A stretch of DNA of 64,000 nt, taken from assembly GCF_025370935.1 (NCBI RefSeq), contig NC_133472.1, forward strand, positions 5,640,516 to 5,704,515, written 5' to 3'. The translations under genes were made by a program, and so were the position numbers. Under the pieces are notes generated by a model. That model saw only the letters and a program-made list of their open reading frames with translations. It was not told the DNA's origin and ran no database searches. Every line of letters begins with the position of its first letter. Position 1 is the first letter of the stretch. The stretch is from Choristoneura fumiferana. Its lineage: Eukaryota > Arthropoda > Insecta > Lepidoptera > Tortricidae. Shown here piece after piece: positions 31,729 to 41,147 of the stretch.

Positions 31729-32091
31729 ATACGGTATTTGACTATTTTGTATATGTTTTATAAATTAAAACTACACAATGCCTGTTATCGAATAGAAAAA
31801 CAATTTTTAAGCTACCTTTACAAATAACAAAGTTATAAAGGTTTGAAATTCAAGATTAGACAGAGTAAGACATACTGGCATGTGATGTCACACGCCAGTA
31901 CCGCCATACTTGCTGCATAGAAAAAAGCGTTTGAGAAAGAGACAGGTATATAGATTTTTCCAAAAATCACTATAATTCCAATTTTCAACCGATTTAAATT
32001 TTCTCTTCGCTAAACACTATCTGTATATCTATATTTTCATAATAATATTAAGATATGGCAAAATCAGGAGTTGTCAAATACCGTATTGAAG
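31729..32091. mobile_element. 'CAATACGGTATTTGAC' TIR element, copy 1
   Basis: The ends CAATACGGTATTTGACTATT and GTTGTCAAATACCGTATTGA are inverted repeats. Internally it has TTTTTAAGCTACCTTTACAA and a GTGATGTCACACGCCAGTAC block. An inverted copy is at 40,672-41,032, where the centre reads TGACGTCA. Length is about 363 bp, non-coding. Confidence 0.75.
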
Positions 32092-32629
32092 CCTAACTAT
32101 GCATGTTAAGTACTTTGAATTCAAAAACGAATTTAAATTAGACAAAAATTGTTTCAAATTCATTACGAACATAAAAATATATGACAAAACCAATCATCAG
32201 GTTTCAATAGGTTTAAATACGGACTCGACAGGAAATTACTATTCTTACTCGGCAGTATACTTTATACCCACTCTTATTTTTATATATTCTGGGTTGTTGA
32301 AGTAACTCAAAATGAATTTTAAATTAATTCTCAATGTATATGTCACATTCGAATTTTTGTTTCTTAATGACAAAGAGCTGTTTGTTTATTTGCTTGTTTT
32401 TAGGTACTCTTTATTGTACAAAAGAAAATACAAATAGGTAAGGTACACGGAAAAAAAGTGCTAACAATAAGTACAAAGGCATTTGCATTCTAAACTCATC
32501 TGATTTGACTTTGATTTTGACTGTACTCGTATGCATGAAAACTCTCGAAATGTCAACCGATAAATAAATCTAAAACATATTATCGCATTTCTCTGTATAA
32601 CGTTTGTGCAAGTATTTTGGATGGCGAAC
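32092..32629. other. Intronic stretch, no feature recognised
   Basis: AT-rich. TACTCTTTATTGTACAAAAG at about 32,404 is a trace of the LINE tail family. Nothing else is assigned. Confidence 0.3.
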
Positions 32630-32965
32630 AATTTTTTGATTTGCATCCTCTTTGTTGTCGGTGGCTGATTGGCGCAAGTCCTTTGCCGCGCGCCTTCGAT
32701 CGGAAAAAAAGGCGGCAGTCAGCAGACTTCAAAAAAAACTCTCGGCGGATATAATATATTATTGCGGTTGTGCTCGGTTTTGTAAAATAAATATTAATTG
32801 TGATTGTAGACATTGTAAATAGTTTTGTGTGTAAATAATAACAAACTTTATACGCCTAAAAACTAGCTAGTGAAGTGGCGGTGCGGACTATTGCGGCTTT
32901 ACGGACTTTAGCGAGCGTCATACATCGAAATCGGTTTCATTGAGGTATGTTTTTCATGAATTGTT
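32630..32965 (+). repeat. Promoter-like dispersed segment, copy 1
   Basis: It shares ordered blocks with 39,655-39,980: GTGCAAGT, AACAATTTT, GCATCCTCTTTG, a GC-rich GCGCC block, TTGTAAATAGT and ATTGAGGT followed by TTCAT(G/A)AATTG. It carries a TATAATATATTAT motif, a GCAGTCAGCAGAC initiator-like motif and a TTGAG|GTATGT donor-like site at 32,941-32,951. It could be a solo LTR, a LINE 5' UTR or a duplicated first exon. No coding sequence. Confidence 0.45.
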
Positions 32966-33099
32966 CTCTAGACATAATGCTGCACAGAAGAGCAAATAAG
33001 CCACGGCCTTGGTAGCAGTCACTATTCGAAGGTTTACTAAACAACGTTAATGTACTTTTAGTTATCTATCACTAGGAAAATTTATTGATATATTGCAAT

Positions 33100-33345
33100 T
33101 TGAGTTCAACCGCCAGACCTAATGGTTCCCGCGGGTTTAGCCGCAGCCAAACATAAAAAACTACAAAAGTTAAAAATAACAAAAAGTGCGCCTCGACTTC
33201 GGATTTGAACGCGCGATCTCAAGCGCTCGCTAGTGGGTCGCGACCGCCGTGCCATAGCGACTGCCCGTTCACCTCGGCTGTTCTCGGTCATCTTCGGTCA
33301 TCTTCGACTAATTGCTATGCGGCCCGCGTAGGGCGCTTTCCCGCC
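33100..33345 (-). mobile_element. tRNA-derived SINE, minus strand
   Basis: On the minus strand, TATGGCACGGCGGTCGCGAC (A-box-like) and GCGCGTTCAAATCCGAAG (B box) lie 40-50 nt apart. They are followed by TTGTTATTTTTAACTTTTGT. The family differs from the SINEs at 2,985 and 19,258. It is not a functional tRNA. Confidence 0.6.
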
Positions 33346-33507
33346 GATATCGACCGCCAATTTCACCGATACCTAAACTTTCACTAGATAGAAAACATTT
33401 CAATCGTATTTGCATATCATCGTGTTGTATACCAAGTATATAACCTTGTTTTGCATACGTTACATGTTGCATATGCGTTACGAGAGCCGAGGTAATCTGC
33501 GCTATCG

Positions 33508-35030
33508 AGAGATAACACCTATATAGGTAGTGCGACGAGAGTTTAAGTGATTACACACACAGCTACATGAAGTATTGATTGCAAAAAAATCGAATGAATG
33601 AAATGAATGAGTGAATGTTAATTTAATTTAATATTGGTATAAAAACAGTTAACATATTTTCTGATTTGTTTCAATTAGTTTTGTTTTTTATATACTACTA
33701 GAACAAAACAATTTAAAGATACTTTTTGGTGTATCTTGCTACTATATACTTCAAAATCCCGCTGTCATGTAATCAAAGCATGATTTCCACCAAACGGTTC
33801 GAATCGGATTGGTTAGGCTTGCACCGTATCGGTTCACTTTTCTACTTGTAGTTCCAGTCAGTTGTACTTGCATTGTCATCCGAGCTACATATGTGAACCA
33901 AGTTTCAAGTCGATGCCGAAAACGATCGCGGCCAGACCACCAGAATGTCACTGTCGGAATATTGCAACTAAATTTCAGCTCTATCGGATACAATGTTGCC
34001 GAAACGTTGATAAATCCCGTTGGTGATATTTTGTTATCAGTTCATCAGTTGCGCCGTGTTTAGAAGAAACTGACAGGAAAACGGCCTGTATTAAAGGCCG
34101 ACCAGGAATATAAAAAAATTACACGAGAGCAGCACTTCTAAGTTTTATATTGCAACATTCTGTACACTTAGCTACCAGTTATATTGACAGCAATAGAGGT
34201 GCTGCAGCTATACGACATATGAGATAACGCCTGATATAGGTAGTGCGACGAGAGTTTAAGTTCTATTAGGTACCTGCACTACAGAAGTTTAAGATTGCAC
34301 TGCTAAAAAATACAGCTACATGAAGAAATGCAAAGTGATATGAATGAAATGAAATGATTGTTATGAAAACGTTTATATATTATTTGATTTGTATAAAAAC
34401 AGTTAACATATTTTCTGATTTGTTTCAATTAGTTTTGTTTTTTATAGATACTACTAGAACAAAACAATTTAAAGATACTTTTTGGTGTATCTTGCTACTA
34501 TATACTTCAAAATCCCGGTGTCATGTAATCAAAGCATGATTTCCACCAAACGGTTCGAATCGGATTGGTTAGGCTTGCACCGTATCGGTTCACTTTTCTA
34601 CATACTGTAGTTCCAGTCAGTTGTACTTGCATTGCCATCCGAGCTACATATGTGAACCAAGTTTCAAGTCGATGCCGAAAACGATCGCGGCCAGACCACC
34701 AGAATGTCACTGTCGGAATATTGCAACTATGCCCAATTTCAGCTCTATCGGATACAATGTTGCCGAAACGTCGAGGTTAATATTACTCGTGTATGTTAGC
34801 GTGATAAATCCCGTTGGTGATATTTTGACTATGTATTTATCAGTTCATCAGTTGCGCCGTGTTTAGAAGAAAATTAAGACTGACAGGAAAACGGCCTGTA
34901 TTAAAGGCCGACCAGGAATATAAAAAAATTACACGAGAGCAGCACTTCTAAGTTTTATATTGCAACATTCTGTACACTTACTATACGATACCTACCAGTT
35001 ATATTGACAGCAATAGACAGATGACATTTG
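33508..35030 (+). repeat. Direct tandem duplication, ~0.7-0.8 kb units
   Basis: Unit 1 starts GAGATAACACCTATATAGGT (33,508) and unit 2 starts GAGATAACGCCTGATATAGG (34,221). Both contain GTATCTTGCTACTATATACT, GGTTCGAATCGGATTGGTTA, CACCAGAATGTCACTGTCGG and ACGGCCTGTATTAAAGGCCG, and end near TATATTGACAGCAATAGA. Unit 2 carries small insertions, for example GGTTAATATTACTCGTGTAT. The middle is a diverged 'TACAAGC'-type element, so a mobile element plus its flanks was duplicated. Confidence 0.8.
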
Positions 35031-36560
35031 AATTTAGTGTTACCAGTGCAAGAAATTAGTTCTATTGGTTTTCCGCAATACGACATATGACGAGGTTTTT
35101 TATAATTCTGGTCAGCCTTTAAATTATCGAAATGGTATGCAGCCTCATTAAAAATATTTAATAGGGCATATTAGGCAAAGCTTTGCGCAGAGGGCGACAC
35201 TAGCGCAAACGCATGACAACGTCAGTTCTCTTTATATTTTGTCGCCATGACAGATCATGATCAATGAGTAATAGTACCTATAGAAATAACATGACGATAG
35301 ATAGAGCTAATTTCCAAAAATTTTATTAAAATAATACGATATTATGGCATTTAAGATACTCAAAAAACTGTTTAAAAATATTCCCTATTCAAAAACATAC
35401 TGTAACCCACTGCTGTAACCGATTCTACTCTCAATTCTGAGCAAACTACTTTCAGGGCTCGATTGCATAACCAAGTATGAGTAAAATAGTATCAGTGTTT
35501 TTGTACTGAAAGTCACTAATACCATTAGCCACTAATATAATAATGATTAGCTTATAATTTACTATACAATTCGGCCCTGGTTTTCAGTTATTGAACTTAC
35601 ACCTTGTATATAGGTACGTTTATTACGTAAATATAAGTACAAGTAAAGTTTGAATAAAAAATTCAAATAATATAATCAAATCAAGTTGTTAAGCCTTACC
35701 CACCTATGTATGATAACCTACGTAACGGTAAAAAAACGTGACATTGTTCCTATTAGATAGCATTTCCTAATAGCTACGTTGCAAAAGAGCGGAAAGATCT
35801 GCCGTAGTCCCGCTCCCGCTGCCGTGTCACGAGGCACAAATAACGGATATGTACCTTCTAACTAAATACTACCGACTATTAAATAAAATACCCCAAAAAT
35901 AACGACTAAATATACGACGAGCGAAGCGAGGAGTGGTTGGTATGAGTTGTGAATACAACGCCTGAGCCGAGCGAGCGGAGCGAGCGTGCCGCGGCAGCGG
36001 CCGGCGAAGTGCCAGAACCGGGCGGCGTTTCATGATATGCCTAGGAAATTCATTATCTGCCTAAACTGGAATTTCAAAATCTGGCGGATTTTACGATCGG
36101 CAGCCGACATTAATGAAACATAACACGATACAAATACTATCCGTTTAGTGAAATATTATTCAAATAAAAACGCTTATGTACATATTTTTGATTTCAGTCT
36201 TAAAAGTCAACCAAGTGTTTCTTTTGACTAGAATATTACCCCCTTTTCAGGCATAGTCCATATAGCGACCATATAAAATATACACAAATATTCGACCTTG
36301 CTACGTTTACAATATGGTACAAAAACGTAAAAATAAGTTGATAAAAATACTATTCGTCTTTAAATTAATCTCTCATAGGTAAACAATATAAAACTATGAT
36401 TTATTTTGAAATAGCGTATCTAAATTAGCGGGTCCTGGAAAAGGGTTCATGAAGGGGTGATTTGAGTACTCAGATTTTTAGTGGTGTTTTTTTTTTCTCA
36501 TTATAGTTTTAGCAATATAACATGGCTATAGAGGCTGGAACGTAAGCAATAGATGTATGT
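35031..36560. other. Intronic stretch, no feature recognised
   Basis: Mostly AT-rich. A GC-rich interval at 35,920-36,030 (GACGAGCGAAGCGAGGAGTG, GAGCGGAGCGAGCGTGCCGC) has the GAGCGAAGCGAG wording common in lepidopteran repeats. No genes. Confidence 0.35.
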
Positions 36561-36735
36561 ACCGTCAGCCAAATATGTGTTCTACCACCCTAAAGTTGAT
36601 AATCCTTTGCATGTCATAAAACAGAGTAATGCCAATAGTCAATGTCTGTCAACTTGAAAGTTCAACTTTAGCGACATAATTTATTTGATAGGAACTTGTT
36701 TAAAAATTGATAGACACCAAATTTGGCTGATGGTA
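36561..36735. mobile_element. Foldback MITE 'ACCATCAGCCAAATATGTG'
   Basis: ACCGTCAGCCAAATATGTGT and CCAAATTTGGCTGATGGTA are inverted ends. Inner CTAAAGTTGATAATCC pairs with TCAACTTTAG-type sequence. A second copy is at 54,769-54,943. Confidence 0.75.
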
Positions 36736-36839
36736 ACACTTTTGAACTTTCTTTTTTTTACTTTAGACATGTAGACGTTCCACTATGTGGTCGTCTTGCG
36801 AGCTAACGTTTTGATGCTAAGCGATTCTGAGATGAAGGC

Positions 36840-37070
36840 TTTCTGCTCAGTGGTCGCGTTGCTATCATGTCATTTTGATATATACCCACACGTTTTTCAT
36901 AAACCAATAGAAACGCTTTATTTATCTTTCCTCGCACAGCACCGCTCTGGTGGAAAAAGCTGAGCGGAGCGAGGCGAGGTAAATGAAGAGTTTCTATTGG
37001 TCCATGAAAGACACATTCCTCGCAAGACATCCTCGCTCGCACACCTCTGGTTGAAACGCAGTCTTAATGA
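36840..37070. repeat. 'TGTGCGAGGATGT' repeated-word element
   Basis: TTTATTTATCTTTCCTCGCA, CAGCACCGCTCTGGTGGAAA, TGAGCGGAGCGAGGCGAGGT and CACACCTCTGGTTGAAACGC. Both ends contain CCAGAG and GCGAGG words in inverted arrangement. It is related to 54,103-54,320. Confidence 0.5.
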
Positions 37071-37569
37071 GCGTGGCGCGAAACACCAAATGCGAGTTTG
37101 TGTGCTAACGTTAACGGTTTTAAAAATGCTTTTCTTAATTACATAAAACAGTTTGTATAAATATTGATTTATTTAAATTTCACAGTGAAGGAAAGTGGCG
37201 GTCGTTACGTGAGCCGGTGTCAATCGATTGATTCGGATGTTTAGTTTTTAGCCTAACTAGTTTAGTTGGATGCGCAAACACTCAAGGCAGATCATGGGCA
37301 GTCGGTCTTGGATCGTTACGTCAGACTTGCATCTTACCGGTTGCTAGAAACAAGTAGATGGTTTTCGGATTAAGTTTTTATCGATCTATGTACCAGTAAG
37401 TATAGTAGTGAAAAGCATAAATATAATAAGACGTCAAAAATATATATACACCACTATTCCACTAACTGTCGTTGTATACATACATGGATTTGATGCTATG
37501 ACCGACCATGGCTGTATAGGTATAGATATTTGTGCCTTTGACTGTACTAGCCTGATTTTAATGACTCTA
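37071..37569. other. Intronic stretch, no feature recognised
   Basis: No coding or repeat signal that I can name. Confidence 0.3.
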
Positions 37570-37755
37570 CACGTTCTAAGGTTCTGGCAGAATATCAGCG
37601 TTGCGAGGCAATTTGTGACATCGTGCTGAGCCAGATTCCCTTTTTGTGTCCATTTTGCTCTTTCCGCTTTTGCTTTGCTTGTTTTTTGTACGTCTTAATG
37701 TGACCAAATAAATATATTTTCTTTCTTTTCTTTCCATCTTTCTTTCTTTCTCTAA
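37570..37755 (+). mobile_element. LINE 3' end with TTTC microsatellite
   Basis: AAGGTTCTGGCAGAATATCA, GCTGAGCCAGATTCCC and GACCAAATAAATATATTTTC are followed by a CTTTCTTTTCTTTCC / TTTCTTTCTTTC run (37,719-37,752). It is related to the 3' end at 21,085-21,330. Confidence 0.5.
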
Positions 37756-37802
37756 TTGTAAATTATCAACACTGAAAATCTCAGACACCTCAATTGTATT
37801 TT

Positions 37803-38010
37803 TAACCCCCGACGCAAAAAGAGGGGTGTTATAAGTTTGACCGCTATGTGTGTCTGTCTGTGGTTGTCTGTAGCACCCTATAGCTCTTAAACGGGTGGAC
37901 CGATTTGAATGCGGTTTATTTTATTTGAAAGCAGGTTTTCTAGCGATGGTTCTTAGACATGTTTTATCAAAATCGGTTCAGCCGTTTCAAGATCATCAGC
38001 TCTTTTGTTC
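37803..38010 (+). repeat. 'AACCCCCGACGCAAAAAGAGG' repeat
   Basis: TTAACCCCCGACGCAAAAAG, GGGGTGTTATAAGTTTGACC and GAAAGCAGGTTTTCTAGCGA. A copy with the same start and end is inserted in a LINE tail at 50,474-50,677. An inverted fragment is at 18,085. Confidence 0.65.
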
Positions 38011-38140
38011 GCTGCGGTAGGCATCTTAGACGCATAACGGGTATAAATTTACTTTACTTCCAAACATATTTGGGACCTAAAATTTGAAACACCCATATAT
38101 GCTATATAACTATACTTACAATATTATGGAATTCTCGGCC

Positions 38141-38580
38141 TGATGCTGCAGCCAGGATATCCGGAACACTAGTAGGTAAACTATTGATAAAACCATAGCA
38201 GATATATCGTGTTTGGATTCGTTTCGATCAGTATTTGATTCTACATACAATGCAATGGTGGCAACAGGATGAGCTGATGCTGCAGCCAGGATATCCAGCA
38301 CACTAGTACACTCTATAAAAAATAATAGCACATACGTCGTGTTTGGATTCGTTTTGATCAGTAATAGATTCTACATACAATGCAGTGGTGGCAACACGAC
38401 GAGCTGATGCTACAGCCAGGATATCCAGCACACCAGTATACTCTTGACAAAATAATACCAGATATGTCGTGTTTGATTTTTTTTGATCAGTATTTCATTC
38501 TACATACAATGCAATGGTGGCAACAAGATGAGCTGATGCTGCAGCCAGGATATCCAACACACTAGTACACTTTAACCAAA
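38141..38580 (+). repeat. ~130-bp tandem repeat, 3.4 copies
   Basis: TGATGCTGCAGCCAGGATAT recurs (with small changes) at 38,141, 38,275, 38,405 and 38,533, giving periods of 134, 130 and 128 bp. Each unit also has CGTGTTTGGATTCGTT and TTCTACATACAATGCAATGG. The second assembled copy of this locus starts at 44,860 inside the last unit. Confidence 0.9.
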
Positions 38581-38639
38581 AAAAATATATATCAAAGTTT
38601 AAAAAACATGAAATAAAAAAACTTTAATTAAAAATTTAA

Positions 38640-38860
38640 AAACCCCCGACAAAAAAACGCCAGCAAATATAATAATAAAAAAACGCGAAAAAAAAACGCC
38701 GCTAAAAAAGACAACTAAAAAGTAAAAAATAATTATGCACTACCTAGCTGTTGCCCGCGACTTCATCTGCGAACAATTCTTTCATCCCTATCCCGCGGGG
38801 ACTATGCTGATTTCCCGCAAAATTTGCCTAAGTTAATTTAGTATAAGTATCTAGTAATAT
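38640..38860 (+). repeat. 'CCCGACAAAAAAACGCCAGC' repeat
   Basis: The same family as 5,224-5,470. ACCTAGCTGTTGCCCGCGAC and ATCCCTATCCCGCGGGGACT are near its end. An inverted partner lies 1.7 kb away at 40,360-40,545. Confidence 0.6.
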
Positions 38861-38868
38861 TTTTGGCG

Positions 38869-38967
38869 TCAGGGGACCACTAAGGTTAATACTTTAAAAA
38901 ATACAACATATGTACTTTAGTTTCCTGTTAACCTTTTAGCGGTCCCCCGACACCGACGACGCTTGGA
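38869..38967. mobile_element. Small foldback MITE 'GGGGACC(A/G)CTAA'
   Basis: GGCGTCAGGGGACCACTAAG and TTAGCGGTCCCCCGACACCG are inverted ends around ACAACATATGTACTTTAG. It is the inverted counterpart of 5,485-5,582. Confidence 0.55.
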
Positions 38968-39056
38968 TAAAAATCGGTCAAGTGCGAGTGCGAGCGACTC
39001 GCGCATGAAGGGTTGGTTCCGCACCTCCGTACAATGTTTTAAAAACAAATAGTTCA

Positions 39057-39250
39057 AATTGAAAATACAAACTGAAATACAGATGCACAGAAAAAACAGA
39101 AAAATAAAACCATCACTGGTCTTATTTTTCTGTTTTTTCTGTGCATCTGTATTTCAGTTTGTATTTTCAATTTCGGTTTTACGGGATGACCGTAAAAGTA
39201 AAAAATTGGAATTGAAATAAAAAATACAAAAAGATTCCAAAAAACCAATC
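39057..39250. mobile_element. Palindromic retroelement insertion (core-less form), 12-bp TSD
   Basis: ACAAATAGTTCA flanks the element (39,045-39,056 and 39,251-39,262). The first about 116 bp are an almost perfect palindrome: ATTGAAAATACAAACTGAAA ... CACTGG ... TTTCAGTTTGTATTTTCAAT. The tail GTAAAAGTAAAAAATTGGAA ... CAAAAAACCAATC follows. It matches 44,513-44,750 and 49,388-49,629 except that the tRNA-like core is replaced by a mirror of the left arm. The other assembled copy of this locus (45,409-45,425) has an empty site. Confidence 0.85.
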
Positions 39251-39289
39251 ACAAATAGTTCAGTAATATTTTTTTGTAAAAAAATCTAA

Positions 39290-39600
39290 TACAAGCTTTT
39301 TTGCTGGCGGTACTTTTTGCCCCTGGTTATCAAAGTAGGTAGTCGTCAAGACTAATCAAATGAGACCAAAATCGATGCAGTCGCGTCGTTTTATTACAGA
39401 GTTCCTATGGCCAACATCTAACTTCATCATCAGATCAGCTCTACGTCATAATAATATTGCATTGTCATCGGATTTATACATGCATGCAAAATTTCAGCTC
39501 AACCGGTTGAAGATATCCACTTCAAATTTAAGTTAAAATATTAATTCCACCCGAACAAACATAACTAGTTACATAACATTACAAGTTAATAAAAACATAA
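39290..39600 (+). mobile_element. 'TACAAGC'-family element
   Basis: AATACAAGCTTTTTTGCTGG, TGCATTGTCATCGGATTTAT and AAAATTTCAGCTCAACCGGT are typical. A truncated, diverged copy. Confidence 0.5.
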
Positions 39601-39654
39601 CACCAAAATGTAAGCACTAGGTGCAAGTGTTTTGAATAAAGAACAATTTTAAAT

Positions 39655-39980
39655 TCTCATCCTCTTTGGATGTCGCCCTCACGGAGGCTGAATAGCGCTT
39701 CAGACTCTTGCCATGCGCCGCAGCAGATAAAAAAATTTGCTGTCAGTTTGGTTCATTAGCAGGAAATTCAGTGGACTTCGTATGTTGTGTAATTAAATAA
39801 TAAAAAGCTCGATTAGTGTGAATAAATTTTAAACTGTGTTACCTTGTAAATAGTGTTAAATACTTAGTATTATTTTTTTAGTGTAAAAACAATAGGTAAT
39901 CATAGTGATTATACGGTGTGGATTTGGCGAGCGCTTTATTGACTTCATTGAGGTTTGTGGTTCATAAATTGCTTTATTAA
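39655..39980 (+). repeat. Promoter-like dispersed segment, copy 2
   Basis: It is collinear with 32,630-32,965: CATCCTCTTTGGATGTCG, GACTCTTGCCATGCGCCGC, TTGTAAATAGTGTTAAATAC and CTTCATTGAGGTTTGTGG, with TTCATAAATTG after it. Most of it is missing from the second assembled copy of this region. Confidence 0.45.
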
Positions 39981-40359
39981 TTTTGCACAAAAACGAATCA
40001 ACCACACAATCAGACAGTCACTATATTATATTATCGAATCTTTTATAAAACATCACTAAAATCGCTAACTTAAAAGGTAAGGTACGGTACGATTTGGTCG
40101 CCTTAGCAACGGGTAATAACGTCTAGCAACCAAAAAAAACGCTGAAAAAAACACTTTTCTTGTATGACGACCCCCTTTAATTTGTAACTTTACTTTATTT
40201 TTAGTATTTGTTGTTATAGCGGCCACAGCAATACATAATTTGTGAAAATTTCTAGTGTCTAACATTTACGGCTTAAGAGATAGAGCCCTGTGACAGACAG
40301 ACAGTAATAGGGTCCCGTTGGCACCCTTTGGGTACGGAACCCTAAAAAATATTACTAGA
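39981..40359 (-). repeat. 'AGGGTTCCGTACCC' repeat, reverse copy
   Basis: TTGTTATAGCGGCCACAGCA, GAGATAGAGCCCTGTGACAG and GGGTACGGAACCCTAAAAAA (40,330-40,349) are the reverse of the first half of the 884-2,320 family. The rest of the interval, before about 40,090, is unassigned. Confidence 0.6.
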
Positions 40360-40545
40360 TACTTATACTAAATTAACTTAGGCTAATTTTGCGAGAAATC
40401 AGCATAGTCCCCGCGGGATAGGGATAAAAGAATTGTTCGCAGATGAAGTCGCGGGCAACAGCTAGGTAGTGCATAATTATTTTTTACTTTTTAGTTGTCT
40501 TTTTAGCGGCGTTTTTTTTCGGGCGTTTTTTTTTTTTTTATTTTA
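40360..40545 (-). repeat. 'CCCGAC..CTAGC' repeat, inverted partner
   Basis: AATCAGCATAGTCCCCGCGG, GATGAAGTCGCGGGCAACAG and TTTTTAGCGGCGTTTTTTTT are the reverse complement of 38,640-38,860. Confidence 0.6.
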
Positions 40546-40671
40546 AGTTAGCATATGCTTAAAACGCTTTGCTACACTCCTTATTTGTGCTTAATAGATG
40601 TACCTACTTCGCCGTATTTATAGAAAATCAACACTGACAATAATAAGTAATAAGGACAGAATACGGTATTT

Positions 40672-41032
40672 GACAACTCCTGATTTTGCCATATCTTAAT
40701 ATTATTATGAAAATATAGATAAACAGATAGTGTTTAGCGAAGAGAAAATTTAAATCGGTTGAAAATTGGATTTATAGTGATTTTTTGAAGAATCTATACA
40801 TATACCTGTCTCTTTCTCAAACGCTTTTATCTATGCAGCAAGTATGGCGGTACTGGCGTGTGACGTCACATGCCAATATGTCTTTCTCTGTCGAATCTTG
40901 AATTTCAAACCTTTATAACTTTGTTATTTTTAAAGGTAGCTTAAAAATTGTTTTTCTATTCGATATCAGGCATTGTGTAGTTTTCATTTATAAAACATAT
41001 ACAAAATAGTCAAATACCGTATTGAATTATCC
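40672..41032. mobile_element. 'CAATACGGTATTTGAC' TIR element, copy 2
   Basis: AATACGGTATTTGACAACTC and GTCAAATACCGTATTGAATT are inverted ends. The centre has TGGCGTGTGACGTCACATGC with a full TGACGTCA. It is the inverted copy of 31,729-32,091. Confidence 0.75.
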
Positions 41033-41147
41033 AAATAATTATGCAATCTTACTAAGACATTTAATAGGGGTACGTTGCATTGGTAAATTTTTACACTGGG
41101 CACAGCAAAGTTTAAAGTGAGTGATATCTATTTGGCATATTTTGCAA

